DNA of 64,000 nt from Alistipes sp. (GTDB lineage Bacteria; Bacteroidota; Bacteroidia; Bacteroidales; Rikenellaceae), in assembly GCA_020026375.1 (NCBI GenBank), contig JAHHQN010000004.1:62001-126000 (forward strand), given 5' to 3'. The notes under the pieces were generated by a model that saw only the letters and a list, made by a program, of their open reading frames with translations, ran no database searches and was not told the origin of the DNA. Made by a program: the position numbers and the translations under genes. Below, in pieces: positions 25,761 through 34,616 of the stretch (within the stretch, counting starts at the first letter, position 1; every line of letters starts with the position of its first letter).

Positions 25761-26867
25761 TCAGTTCTTCTGCTCGGTGCAACACCCCTGCCGGCAGGCA
25801 AGCGCACGACAGGCCACACGGTCGATTTTGCCGTTTCCGGTCAAAGGAATGTGGTCGGTTGTAATGATGTGCCTGGGACACCAATAAGGAGGTAACAACT
25901 TCTCCATCTGAGAGAGGAGCAGTTTGCAGTCGGAGGTGTCGGTGAGCAGCAGGGTGACGGCCTCCCCCAATTTCGCATCGGGAACGGCGGTAATGGCATA
26001 GGGGGTGCGAATGATGCTTTTCAGCAGTCGTTCCACCTCCTCGGTGTGGATTTTCACGCCGCCGCTGTTGATGACATTATCGCGGCGTCCCACAACGGAG
26101 AAACTGCCGTCGTGACGGAGTCTTACGATGTCGTTGGTGTGCAGGGGGGATGGTGTCAGCGTGGGGGCATCGATAATCAATGCTCCGTCCGTGTCCTGTG
26201 AGAGGGTTATCCCTGCAAAAGGGGTGTAATAAGCGCTTTGTGCCTCACCGTTGAGCGGCCGCAGGGCGATGTGCGACAGGGTCTCGGTCATACCGTAGGT
26301 GGAAAATACCGAGCAGTGGAGCCCGCAGGTCATCTCCTGCAAGGTCTCGTCGACGGCCCCTCCTCCGATGATGACTTTCTCCGTGAGGTCGAGTTTCTGC
26401 CGCTCGTCGATGTTGTGCAGGGTGTTGTAGAGTTGCAGAGGAACCATTGCCACAAAGCTGATGTTCTCCTCCACGTCGGAAAACGGGTGTCCCGATGCGG
26501 GTCGCACGATGAGCCGCATGCCTGCGACCAACGACCTTACGACCATCATCATGGCACCGATATATTTCAGATTCATGCAGAGTAGAGCGGTGTCCTTTGC
26601 CCCCAAATCGAGATGTTCGCACGTCATGCGTGCACTCTCCACCATGCGTTGTTTGCTTACTTCCAATGCCTTGGGTCTGCCCGTCGAACCCGACGTGTGT
26701 ACCGTGAGGGTATCCGAAGGCGAGAACCACGCGTAGAGGAAACGGTAGAGGTCGGCTTCGGCCGATGTGCCGTCACAGCCTCCGGCGGCATGTATCGCGG
26801 CTATGGCGGCCGCGTCTATGCGTCGGCCGCCGTAGTCGAGATATTGTTCGGCGAGGGTGAGTCTCAT
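25761..26867 (-). CDS. menE: o-Succinylbenzoate-CoA ligase
   Basis: MenE adenylates o-succinylbenzoate and forms its CoA thioester in menaquinone synthesis. The 368-residue protein is an ANL-family enzyme with phosphate loop TVHTSGSTGRPKALEVSK, A5 motif STYGMTET and a C-terminal catalytic lysine in PLTGNGKIDR. It is shorter at the N terminus than E. coli MenE, as is common in Bacteroidota. I place the start at ATG 26867, which overlaps the menC stop (ATGA, 26864-26867); a longer frame reaching 27242 would run inside menC and has no coding character. It is the last gene of the men operon, before the shared terminator. Confidence 0.93.
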   Translation of the reverse strand: MRLTLAEQYLDYGGRRIDAAAIAAIHAAGGCDGTSAEADLYRFLYAWFSPSDTLTVHTSGSTGRPKALEVSKQRMVESARMTCEHLDLGAKDTALLCMNLKYIGAMMMVVRSLVAGMRLIVRPASGHPFSDVEENISFVAMVPLQLYNTLHNIDERQKLDLTEKVIIGGGAVDETLQEMTCGLHCSVFSTYGMTETLSHIALRPLNGEAQSAYYTPFAGITLSQDTDGALIIDAPTLTPSPLHTNDIVRLRHDGSFSVVGRRDNVINSGGVKIHTEEVERLLKSIIRTPYAITAVPDAKLGEAVTLLLTDTSDCKLLLSQMEKLLPPYWCPRHIITTDHIPLTGNGKIDRVACRALACRQGCCTEQKN

Positions 26868-27892
26868 TGTTTGTCGAACCATAGGCAGTCTCCCGAAATT
26901 TTCAGCGGCAGGGCGACATTGTCGGTGAACAGGGCGCCGGTACCCAGGCCCTGCGGCATGGTGTTGCCGAGTGTGGCACACCATTGGGCAATGGCATTGA
27001 GTCCGATGTTGGACTCCAGCGCGGAGGTAATCCACCAGCCTATGCCAGCCTTTTCGGCCTCCGCAATCCACTCCTGCGAGCCTTTGATACCTCCATGCAG
27101 CGAGGGTTTGAGAATGATGTATTGGGGGCGGATATGCTCCAGCAGCCGATGTTTGTCTTCGGGGGTGTTGCACCCGATGAGCTCCTCGTCCAGTGCGATG
27201 GGGAGCGGTGTCGAGGCGGTCAGTCGTGCCATCACGTCCCATTGTCCTGCCTTGACGGGTTGCTCGATGGAGTGCAGCTCCAGCTCGGCGAGCCGTTGCA
27301 GTTTCGGCAGCGCATCGTCGGGTGAGAACGCACCGTTGGCATCGACGCGCAGTTCGATTTTCTCTTTCGGAAAGCGGCTGCGGATAAAGCGCAGCAGCGA
27401 AAGTTCCTTTTCGAAATCTATGGCTCCGATTTTGAGTTTGATGCAGCGGAAGCCGCTCTCGATTTTCTCCGCTATGCGGTCGTACATCTCCTCATAGGAA
27501 CCCATCCATATCAGACCATTGATGCGAATCCCCTCGCGTCCCTGCGAAAAGGGGGTGTCCCACAGAGCAATGTCGCCCCTCTCGAAGTGGCGCAGTGCGG
27601 TCTCCAGTCCGAAGAGCATGGAGGGATAGTCGCGCAGCGCGTTGTAATTGATGACACCGCCCCTTTGCTCGAAGTCGTCGCACACGTTGCGCAGGATTTT
27701 TTCGTAGTCGGGCAGGTCGTCGCAACTCAGTTGTGGCAGCGGCGCGCACTCTCCCACCCCCTCGCGCCCGGGATAGTCGGGTGACGAGAGGTGGAGGTAC
27801 CATATTTTGCGCGTCAGATACACACCGCGTGAAGTCCCTGCCGGTTGCTTGAAGTGCAACAGACGGGGTTCAATGTCTATCTTGCAATTCAT
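26864..27892 (-). CDS. menC: o-Succinylbenzoate synthase (enolase superfamily)
   Basis: MenC dehydrates SHCHC to o-succinylbenzoate in menaquinone synthesis. The 342 residues show the enolase-superfamily barrel: catalytic Lys in CIKLKIG (K154), metal ligands D184 (ELRVDANG), E210 (HSIEQPVK) and D235 (PIALDEEL), and the second catalytic lysine K262 in IILKPSLHGG. The start is ATG 27892 because it directly precedes MNCKIDI; a TTG six bases upstream is less likely. It follows menB by 27 bp and overlaps menE by 4 bp, indicating translational coupling with menE. Confidence 0.94.
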   Translation of the reverse strand: MNCKIDIEPRLLHFKQPAGTSRGVYLTRKIWYLHLSSPDYPGREGVGECAPLPQLSCDDLPDYEKILRNVCDDFEQRGGVINYNALRDYPSMLFGLETALRHFERGDIALWDTPFSQGREGIRINGLIWMGSYEEMYDRIAEKIESGFRCIKLKIGAIDFEKELSLLRFIRSRFPKEKIELRVDANGAFSPDDALPKLQRLAELELHSIEQPVKAGQWDVMARLTASTPLPIALDEELIGCNTPEDKHRLLEHIRPQYIILKPSLHGGIKGSQEWIAEAEKAGIGWWITSALESNIGLNAIAQWCATLGNTMPQGLGTGALFTDNVALPLKISGDCLWFDKQ

Positions 27893-27919
27893 TGTCAACG
27901 AGGTTTGACCACTGTTCCA

Positions 27920-28744
27920 TTAAGGGAACTTGGTGTACTGCTTGAAATTGGGTTTGCGCTTCTCGAGGAAGGCATTCTTGCCCTCCTGGGCCTCGTCGGT
28001 GAGGTAGTAGAGCAAGGTGGCATCGCCGGCCAGCTCCTGAATACCGGCCTGTCCGTCGAGTTCGGCATTGAGACCGGCCTTAATCATGCGCAGAGCCAGG
28101 GGGCTGAGCTGCATCATCTCCTCGGCCCATGCCACATATTCGTCCTCGAGCTGGTCGAGGGGTACGACCTTGTTCACAAGACCCATGTCGAGGGCCTCCT
28201 GTGCATTGTATTTGCGGCAGAGGAACCAGATTTCGCGGGCCTTCTTCTGTCCGACCACGCGCGCCATGTACGATGCGCCGAATCCCGCATCGAAGCTGCC
28301 CACGCGCGGACCTGTCTGTCCGAAGATGGCGTTCTCCGAGGCGATGCTCAGGTCACAGACCACATGCAGCACATGACCTCCGCCGATGGCGAATCCGTTG
28401 ACGGCGGCGATGACGGGTTTGGGGATACTGCGGATTTGCTTCTGCACATCGAGAACGCTCAGACGCGGAACACCGTCCTTGCCGATGTAGCCGCCGCGTC
28501 CCTTCACATTCTGGTCGCCGCCCGAGCAGAAGGCCTTGTCGCCGGCACCGGTGAGTACCACCACGTCGATATTTGCGTCCTCGCGACAGATGCGCAGTGC
28601 ATCGCTCATTTCGGCGGTTGTGGTTGGGGTGAAGGCGTTGCGGTAACGCTCGCGGTTGATGGTGATACGGGCGATGCCGTTATAGTAATCAAAGAGGATA
28701 TCTTCGTACTCCTTGATTGTTGTCCATTCTCTTTTGGTTGCCAT
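27920..28744 (-). CDS. menB: 1,4-Dihydroxy-2-naphthoyl-CoA synthase
   Basis: MenB closes the second naphthoquinone ring. This 274-residue crotonase-fold enzyme carries the features expected: [15 protein letters not shown] (oxyanion and active-site loop), [20 protein letters not shown], and [24 protein letters not shown] with the conserved Ser/Asp pocket, then a C-terminal tail [14 protein letters not shown] typical of MenB. It lies 3 bp after menD and 27 bp before menC. There is no menH or menI gene in the operon, as is usual for Bacteroidota men clusters. Confidence 0.97.
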   Translation of the reverse strand: MATKREWTTIKEYEDILFDYYNGIARITINRERYRNAFTPTTTAEMSDALRICREDANIDVVVLTGAGDKAFCSGGDQNVKGRGGYIGKDGVPRLSVLDVQKQIRSIPKPVIAAVNGFAIGGGHVLHVVCDLSIASENAIFGQTGPRVGSFDAGFGASYMARVVGQKKAREIWFLCRKYNAQEALDMGLVNKVVPLDQLEDEYVAWAEEMMQLSPLALRMIKAGLNAELDGQAGIQELAGDATLLYYLTDEAQEGKNAFLEKRKPNFKQYTKFP

Positions 28745-28747
28745 AAT

Positions 28748-30388
28748 TTATTGATGTTTTAATTGATGGTAATATGCTTTCAGTATTGCGGAGTCCTGCT
28801 CCTTGGTGGTGAATACCTCCATGAGCAGCGGACAATCACACGGTGCAGGACTTGTAAACTGGTCCATGGCCGCGTGGAGTTGCCCTTCGTCGGTGACGCT
28901 CATGTAACGGAAGCCGCGCTCCTCGGCCCAGCCTTTGGCCGAGGTGGTGTGGTCGGCGGCGATGTATTCGTGAGCCGCCTGCTGCAGCCGGAGTCCGGGC
29001 AGAATGTGGAAGATTTCGCCGCCGCCGTTGTTGAGCAGCAAGATGCGCAGGTTGGGGGTGACGGCACCGCACCACAGGGCGTTCATGTCGTAGAAGAAAC
29101 TCAAATCGCCGATGGCCACGAAGTTGAGCTGCGGACTTGCGGAGGCGTAACCCACGGCCGTCGACAACGACCCTTCGATGCCGCTGGTGCCGCGGTTGCA
29201 CTGCACCGCGACAGAGGGCTTCAGGGGATAGAGTTGTGCAAAGCGCACCACCGACGAGTTGGCCAGATGCAGCACCGAGTTTTCGGGAATACGTTGCATC
29301 AGCTCCCCGACGGCCGCCAGTTCGGAATAAGAAGCTTGCGGCGAGGGGATTGTGTCGGTGAGGCTGTGCCACGAGGCGGCATAATCCGTTGGAGTGACTC
29401 CCCCATGGGCGGCCGTCAGCGTCCAGAACTCCTCGGCCGACAACTCCACCGCACCGCTCAATGCACAGAACAGGTCGGGTGTGCTGCCGTCGGGTGAGAG
29501 ATGGAGATGCACGTGGGGCGGATTGTCTCGCAGGAATTTCTTCAGTCGCTTCGACACGATGTGTCCCGATTGGGTGATGATCACTTCGGGGGCCAATGCA
29601 CGTTTCTCCTCTTCGGAAAGCAGGTAGAGTGCCGTGTCGAAATTGTGTATGACTTCGGGGTGGGAGGTGTTGCCGATGTGCTCGGAGAACCACACAAAAC
29701 CCTCTCCACTCATATAACTGTATTGCCTGTCGGACGGGGTTGCCTGTCCGCAAATCACCATACGTCGCGTATAGCGGTTCATGAGGGCGACCAGCTCACC
29801 GATGTCCTTCGAGGTGTAGCGGCGTATGATGCGCTCCTGTGGCAGTTCTGTGGAGGTGAAGCGGAACAGCGGCTCGGAGATGGGTACATTGATGTGTACC
29901 GGTCCGCAGGTGCGGTGGGTCGCCTCCAGCAGAGCCTCGTTGATGAGACGGTTGCTGTACCATTCGTCCTCCGCGGTGCGGATTTCGGGCAGCGACACAC
30001 TCCGCTTGACCAGCGAGCTGAATACGTCGGGCTGGGGCAGCGTCTGTCCGTCCATCTGTCCGATCCATGCCTGCGGACGGTCGGCCGAGATGACCACAAG
30101 CGGCACCTGCTGATAATAGGCCTCCGCCACCGCCGGATAGAGGTTGAGCAGTGCCGACCCCGAGGTGCAGCACACGGCTGTGGGGCGACCTGTCCTTAAG
30201 GCTGCTCCCAGAGCAAAGAATCCGGCGCTTCGTTCGTCGGTCACCGCGTGGCATTTCACCGCCGCGCAACGCGAGAAGGTCTCCACAATCGGGGCGTTGC
30301 GGCTGCCCGGGCAGAGTACGACCTCCTCGATGCCGTGTGCCGTTGTCAGCGACACGAGTTGGAGTATGCTTTTGATGTCGGAATACAT
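28748..30388 (-). CDS. menD: 2-Succinyl-5-enolpyruvyl-6-hydroxy-3-cyclohexene-1-carboxylate synthase
   Basis: MenD is the thiamine diphosphate enzyme that joins isochorismate with 2-oxoglutarate-derived succinic semialdehyde. The 546-residue protein shows the catalytic Glu region EEVVLCPGSRNAP near the N terminus, the middle nucleotide-like domain and the ThDP-binding motif GDLSFFYDMNALWCG...LLNNGGGEIFH in the C-terminal third. The start at ATG 30388 puts the conserved MYSDIKSILQLV first; an upstream frame to 30451 overlaps the end of menF. It lies 14 bp after menF and 3 bp before menB. Confidence 0.97.
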   Translation of the reverse strand: MYSDIKSILQLVSLTTAHGIEEVVLCPGSRNAPIVETFSRCAAVKCHAVTDERSAGFFALGAALRTGRPTAVCCTSGSALLNLYPAVAEAYYQQVPLVVISADRPQAWIGQMDGQTLPQPDVFSSLVKRSVSLPEIRTAEDEWYSNRLINEALLEATHRTCGPVHINVPISEPLFRFTSTELPQERIIRRYTSKDIGELVALMNRYTRRMVICGQATPSDRQYSYMSGEGFVWFSEHIGNTSHPEVIHNFDTALYLLSEEEKRALAPEVIITQSGHIVSKRLKKFLRDNPPHVHLHLSPDGSTPDLFCALSGAVELSAEEFWTLTAAHGGVTPTDYAASWHSLTDTIPSPQASYSELAAVGELMQRIPENSVLHLANSSVVRFAQLYPLKPSVAVQCNRGTSGIEGSLSTAVGYASASPQLNFVAIGDLSFFYDMNALWCGAVTPNLRILLLNNGGGEIFHILPGLRLQQAAHEYIAADHTTSAKGWAEERGFRYMSVTDEGQLHAAMDQFTSPAPCDCPLLMEVFTTKEQDSAILKAYYHQLKHQ

Positions 30389-30402
30389 GGTTTGTCGTTG
30401 GT

Positions 30403-31482
30403 TTAGATGATGTTGAGCATGGTCTGCAACTTGTTCTCGGTTTCCTGCCACTCGTCGTCAAGCTCCGAGGAGGCCACCAGACCGCCTCCGGCGTAGAGGT
30501 GCAGTGCCTTGTCGGTGATGTTCATGCAGCGGAGGTTGACATAGAGGTCCGTGGGGCCGGAGGTGGACAACATGCCCACAAATCCCGAATAATAGCCTCG
30601 GTCATACCCTTCGTTGGCGAGAATGAACTCCCCGGCCTCCGTCTTGGGCAGGCCGCAGACTGCAGGTGTGGGGTGAAGCTGGCGGAGCAGCTGTCCCAAA
30701 TGAAGGGCATCGTTCATGCGGAAATGGAATTCTGTTTTCAGATGTGCCAATGCGCCGGCCTTCACGGTGAAGGGGCCCTCCTCCGTGGTGGAATATCCCT
30801 CCCTGCAAAGCAGGTCGCGGATATAGGAGGCCACATAGCCCTGCTCCTCACGGTTTTTCAGACTCCATGCCGTGGGCAGGGTGCCTTCCGCGAGGGGCTG
30901 TGTGCCGGCCAGTGCCACGGCCAGCCAGTGTCGGCCGTTACCCGAAAGTATCACTTCGGGGGTGCTGCCCAGCCATACGCCCGTTGTGGGAGTGTAGCAC
31001 AGGAAGACATAGGAGTCGGGATATTGGCGGCAGGCCCGGGCATAGACCTCCCACAGAGGAAACCCTTCCGCTTTGGTCAGCGTCATGCGGCGCGACAGCA
31101 CCAGCTTGCTGAAATCCCCTTTTGCGAGTGCGGCCTTGAAGACCTCGAAGCATTCACAGTAGGTCTCCGAGGGGGATTTGCGCGCATAGCTGCGTCTCCC
31201 GGGGCGGCACTCCATTTGAGGAAGTTCCACCCTGCGCGGTGCGCCTTCGGGACAGATTCTGACGATGGGGTGCGACGGGGTGATGTGGAACGGAGCCATG
31301 ATGAATCCCGATTGGCCGTCGAGTTCCGCAAGCTCCTCACACAGGGTGACTCCCTCCTGCCGCCCCTCAATCATCGAAGGGAGACTCTGTCCCGGCAGAC
31401 GGTAAATCGCAAACGGGATTTTACGACGGATAAGTGATTCTAAATCTGTGGAGTTGAGTTGTATGGTATCTGTTGTTTCCAT
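30403..31482 (-). CDS. menF: Isochorismate synthase
   Basis: MenF converts chorismate to isochorismate, the first committed step to menaquinone. The 359-residue protein has the chorismate-binding domain: FSKLVLSRRMTL, PTTGVWLGSTPEVILSGNG, ALAGTQPLAEG, LKNREEQGYVASYI with the conserved catalytic acid, and the C-terminal HPTPAVCGLPKTEAGEFI plus YSGFVGM and LYAGGGLVASSELDDEWQETENK. It is the first gene of the menFDBCE operon and has a -7 element at 31518-31525. It begins 273 bp from the divergent hypothetical gene that heads the polyene locus. Confidence 0.96.
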   Translation of the reverse strand: METTDTIQLNSTDLESLIRRKIPFAIYRLPGQSLPSMIEGRQEGVTLCEELAELDGQSGFIMAPFHITPSHPIVRICPEGAPRRVELPQMECRPGRRSYARKSPSETYCECFEVFKAALAKGDFSKLVLSRRMTLTKAEGFPLWEVYARACRQYPDSYVFLCYTPTTGVWLGSTPEVILSGNGRHWLAVALAGTQPLAEGTLPTAWSLKNREEQGYVASYIRDLLCREGYSTTEEGPFTVKAGALAHLKTEFHFRMNDALHLGQLLRQLHPTPAVCGLPKTEAGEFILANEGYDRGYYSGFVGMLSTSGPTDLYVNLRCMNITDKALHLYAGGGLVASSELDDEWQETENKLQTMLNII

Positions 31483-31517
31483 TCCGGATAGTCGGATATT
31501 TTCATATTACTGATTGA

Positions 31518-31525
31518 CAAAGATA
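31518..31525 (-). promoter_or_regulatory. -7 element of the men operon
   Basis: TATCTTTG on the minus strand, 35 bp before menF; an A-run (TTTT on the minus strand) stands 20 bp upstream as a weak -33 element. Confidence 0.65.
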
Positions 31526-31731
31526 CATAATAGAAAGATAGCGGAAAAACGAAACGCAATAATTTTTGTATCGTCATCGGTTTGTTGAGGGGGTGTGACG
31601 TGAATTTCAGTCCGGCGGAGAAGCATAATCAAAAATTTCGGAATGGGAAATCGATAAGACTTTTACACCATATTTTCGAACCGAAATGTGAATTTCAGAG
31701 GTGTTTCCATGCTATTTTGCGACGAATTACT

Positions 31732-31739
31732 TATCTTTG
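31732..31739 (+). promoter_or_regulatory. -7 element heading the aryl-polyene-type locus
   Basis: TATCTTTG, 16 bp before the ATG at 31756. No clear -33 TTTG at the usual distance. This is the only promoter-like element I can find before the 21-gene run. Confidence 0.6.
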
Positions 31740-31755
31740 CAAATAATTTGCTGTT

Positions 31756-32343
31756 ATGAAAAAGTGTTTATTGACGATTTTGTTTGGGGCGGCGAGCTTC
31801 TTTTCTGCCTCGGCTACGGAGCCTGTCACCTTCTACGGGGTGGACTTCACGTTGTCAAGGGTCTACGGAGCTGACGAGTCGATCGCAAAGTTCCGTGAGG
31901 CATTCTCCGGCATCAACGGACTGTTTGTCAGCGAAGAAGAGAAATACGATGTGGCCGCTCTCACTCGTGAGGAGGTGGCGTCGAATCGCATTTCGGTGGC
32001 CCGCAAGTCGTCCGACGAGCATTTCTCGACGGCAGATGTTGCCGATGTGTTCTATCTCGACGAGGCCGATTACGACTGCCGCGATTCGGTGGCCGGACTC
32101 CTGAAGCGTTATGAACTGCCCGAAGGCGGCGGACGCGGAATGGTGATGGTGGCCAATCTGCTCGACAAGGCACACGGCGTGGGAGATTTCTACCTTGTGA
32201 TTTTCGATACCGGGAGTCGCGAGATAGAGTCTTGTTGTCGCATATCGGGCCGTGCAGGCGGCTTCGGATTGCGCAACTATTGGGCCAATGCCGTGCGTCT
32301 GGCATTGAAACAATATCCCCGAATCAGGAAAAAGACGTTGTAA
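31756..32343 (+). CDS. Hypothetical exported protein heading the polyene locus
   Basis: A 195-residue protein with a signal peptide (about residues 1-20, LLTILFGAASFFSASA cut before TEP). I do not recognise a family. The mature part begins with FYGVDFTLSRVYGADESIAKFREAFSGINGLFVSE, has mixed alpha/beta character and a pair of cysteines in IESCCRISGRAGG. The TAL-like gene starts 12 bp after its stop, and it directly follows the promoter-like element, so it is very likely the first gene of the polyene operon. It may help anchor or transport the product at the envelope, but this is a guess from position only. Confidence 0.72.
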   Translation: MKKCLLTILFGAASFFSASATEPVTFYGVDFTLSRVYGADESIAKFREAFSGINGLFVSEEEKYDVAALTREEVASNRISVARKSSDEHFSTADVADVFYLDEADYDCRDSVAGLLKRYELPEGGGRGMVMVANLLDKAHGVGDFYLVIFDTGSREIESCCRISGRAGGFGLRNYWANAVRLALKQYPRIRKKTL

Positions 32344-32355
32344 ACATCAGACGAA

Positions 32356-33891
32356 ATGATACAATACGATAAGATACTCTCTCTGGGCGATGTCGAACGC
32401 ATCGTGTGGGGCGGCGAACCGCTGTCGCTGGCCGACAGTGCCGTTGCCCGTTTGGAGCGGAGCTTCGGTTTTCTGAAGGAATTTGCAGCCGACAAGGTCA
32501 TCTACGGCATCAATACGGGATTCGGTCCCATGGCACAGTACCGTGTGAGCGACCGCCATCTCAACGAGTTGCAGTACAACATTATCCGCAGCCACTCCAC
32601 TGGTGCCGGCGCGCCGCTCGACGATGCCGATGTGCGTGCCGTGATGGTGGCGCGTCTGGGAACCCTGTTGCAGGGGTACTCGGGTATCCATGCTTCGGTG
32701 GCGCAGCTGCTGGTCGAGTTTGTTAACCGGGGCATCTACCCCATGATTCCGCGTCACGGTTCGGTGGGTGCAAGCGGCGATTTGGTGCAGCTGGCTCATC
32801 TGGGTCTGGCGCTGATTGGCGAAGGAGAGGTGCATTATCGAGGCCGGTGGTGCGCCACGGCCGATGTGTTGAAGCAGGAGGGGCTGCAGCCCATGTCGGT
32901 GTATATCCGCGAAGGATTGTGCATCACCAACGGCACGTCGGTGATGACGGGCATCGGCATGAACAACCTCATCATGGCGCGCAAGCTGCTGCGCTGGGAG
33001 GAGGTGGCTTCGGCCATGATTAACGAAATCGTGGAGTCGTATGACGACTTCCTTTCCGAGGAAATCAACGCGGCCAAGCGTCACGACGGCCAAATCCGCA
33101 TTGCCGCGGAACTGCGCCGCTGGCTCGAGGGCAGCCGCAGTCTGCGTGACCGTCAGAAGGAACTCTACGACGGCCGCCACGAGGGCGAGGAGGTGTTCGA
33201 GCACAAGGTGCAACCCTACTACTCGTTGCGGTGTGTTCCCCAGATTCTGGGACCTGTGATGGAGACTCTTGATTTCGCAGAGCAGGTACTTGTCGACGAG
33301 ATGAACTCGGCGTGCGACAATCCCATTGTCAATCCCGACACCGGCAACGTGTACCATGGCGGCAATTTCCACGGCGACTATGTGTCGTTCGAGATGGACA
33401 AGCTCAAGATTGCCGTCACCAAACTCACGATGCTGGCGGAGCGTCAGCTCAACTATCTCTTCCACGACCGAATCAACGGCATTCTTCCGCCGTTTGTCAA
33501 TATGGGTGTGCTGGGACTCAACTACGGACTGCAGGCCTCGCAATTTACGGCGACCTCCACCACGGCCGAGTGTCAGACCCTTTCGATGCCCAACTATGTC
33601 CACAGTATTCCCAACAACAACGACAATCAGGACATCGTGAGCATGGGTACCAATTCGGCGCTCATCGCCCGGACGGTCATCGAGAACAGCTATCAGGTGT
33701 TGTCGATTTTGATGATGGCTGTTGTGCAGGCCGTGGATTGCATCGCCGCGCAGGAGCGTCTGGCCCCTGCCTCACGCAGGATCTACGACGAGATAAGGGC
33801 CTTCTTTCCCGTCTTCAGGGACGATACGCCCAAATATCGCGACATCGAGCGAATGATTGCCTATTTGAAAGAGCGAAAAATTGAATTATGA
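32356..33891 (+). CDS. Aromatic amino acid ammonia-lyase (probable tyrosine ammonia-lyase)
   Basis: A 511-residue MIO enzyme. It would deaminate tyrosine (or phenylalanine/histidine) to an aryl acrylate. The MIO cofactor forms from A139-S140-G141 in SVGASGDLVQLAHL; Y50 in VIYGINTGFG is the catalytic tyrosine. The segment NIIRSHSTGAG, the VYHGGNFHGDYVSFEMDKLKIAVTKL stretch (33352-33430) and VHSIPNNNDNQDIVSMGTN closely resemble, from memory, the tyrosine ammonia-lyases of flexirubin producers such as Flavobacterium johnsoniae. It lies in a polyketide-type cluster, not with hut genes, so 4-coumarate for priming a polyene is the most likely product. Its stop overlaps the ketoreductase start by an ATGA. 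Confidence 0.9.
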   Translation: MIQYDKILSLGDVERIVWGGEPLSLADSAVARLERSFGFLKEFAADKVIYGINTGFGPMAQYRVSDRHLNELQYNIIRSHSTGAGAPLDDADVRAVMVARLGTLLQGYSGIHASVAQLLVEFVNRGIYPMIPRHGSVGASGDLVQLAHLGLALIGEGEVHYRGRWCATADVLKQEGLQPMSVYIREGLCITNGTSVMTGIGMNNLIMARKLLRWEEVASAMINEIVESYDDFLSEEINAAKRHDGQIRIAAELRRWLEGSRSLRDRQKELYDGRHEGEEVFEHKVQPYYSLRCVPQILGPVMETLDFAEQVLVDEMNSACDNPIVNPDTGNVYHGGNFHGDYVSFEMDKLKIAVTKLTMLAERQLNYLFHDRINGILPPFVNMGVLGLNYGLQASQFTATSTTAECQTLSMPNYVHSIPNNNDNQDIVSMGTNSALIARTVIENSYQVLSILMMAVVQAVDCIAAQERLAPASRRIYDEIRAFFPVFRDDTPKYRDIERMIAYLKERKIEL

Positions 33892-34616
33892 TGAGATATG
33901 CACTTGTAACGGGCGGCTCGCGAGGAATCGGTCGGGCCATTTGCGAAAAGCTGGCCGGGGAGGGTTTCCGCCTGTTGATTAACTATCGCAGTGACGATGC
34001 GGCTGCCGAAGAGACGCTGCTACGTGTCAGAGAGGCCGGTTCCGACGGCGAGCTGCTCAAGTTCGACGTAGCCGATGCCCGGGCTACACGCACGGCTTTG
34101 GCTGCCTGGAGCGACGCACACCCCGATGCCTACATCGAGGTGGTGGTCAATAATGCCGGCATACGCCGCGACAACCTGATGGTATGGTTGCCCGAAGAGG
34201 ACTGGTCGGCAGTGTTGAACATTTCGCTGGGCGGCTTCTTCAATGTCACGCAGCCGCTGCTGCAGCCCATGCTGACCCATCGCCGGGGACGCATCATCAA
34301 CATCGTGTCACTTTCGGGACTCAAGGGTCTGCCCGGCCAGACGAACTATTCGGCGGCCAAGGGTGGTGTCATTGCCGCCACCAAGGCTCTTTCGCAGGAA
34401 GTGGCACGACGCGGAGTGACGGTCAATGCCATAGCACCCGGCTTCATCTCCACCGACATGACTGCCGATTTGGAGGAGAAGGAACTCAAGAAACAGATCC
34501 CGGCCGGACGTTTCGGCAAGCCGGAGGAGGTGGCCGCCCTGGCTGCCTTCCTGGCATCGGACAGTGCCGCCTACATTACGGGCGAAGTGATTTCAATTAA
34601 CGGAGGTTTGTATTGA
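33888..34616 (+). CDS. 3-Ketoacyl-ACP reductase (FabG-like SDR, ApeQ role)
   Basis: A 242-residue short-chain dehydrogenase. It has the NADP(H) motif VTGGSRGIGRA (TGxxxGIG), the NAG motif in VVNNAGIRRDNL, catalytic Ser in IVSLSGLKG and the YxxxK pair in NYSAAKGG, then PGFISTDMT. It would reduce the 3-keto group after each condensation of the polyene. Its ATG overlaps the TAL stop (33888-33891), and the next ketosynthase begins at 34616 where its TGA ends, so translation is coupled. The role as dedicated polyene ketoreductase is inferred from the cluster. Confidence 0.94.
   Translation: MMRYALVTGGSRGIGRAICEKLAGEGFRLLINYRSDDAAAEETLLRVREAGSDGELLKFDVADARATRTALAAWSDAHPDAYIEVVVNNAGIRRDNLMVWLPEEDWSAVLNISLGGFFNVTQPLLQPMLTHRRGRIINIVSLSGLKGLPGQTNYSAAKGGVIAATKALSQEVARRGVTVNAIAPGFISTDMTADLEEKELKKQIPAGRFGKPEEVAALAAFLASDSAAYITGEVISINGGLY

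Noticed and set aside
26868..27242. Extended N terminus for menE
   Set aside because: The added region runs inside menC, has biased composition, and the ATGA overlap at 26864-26867 fits a normal menE start.
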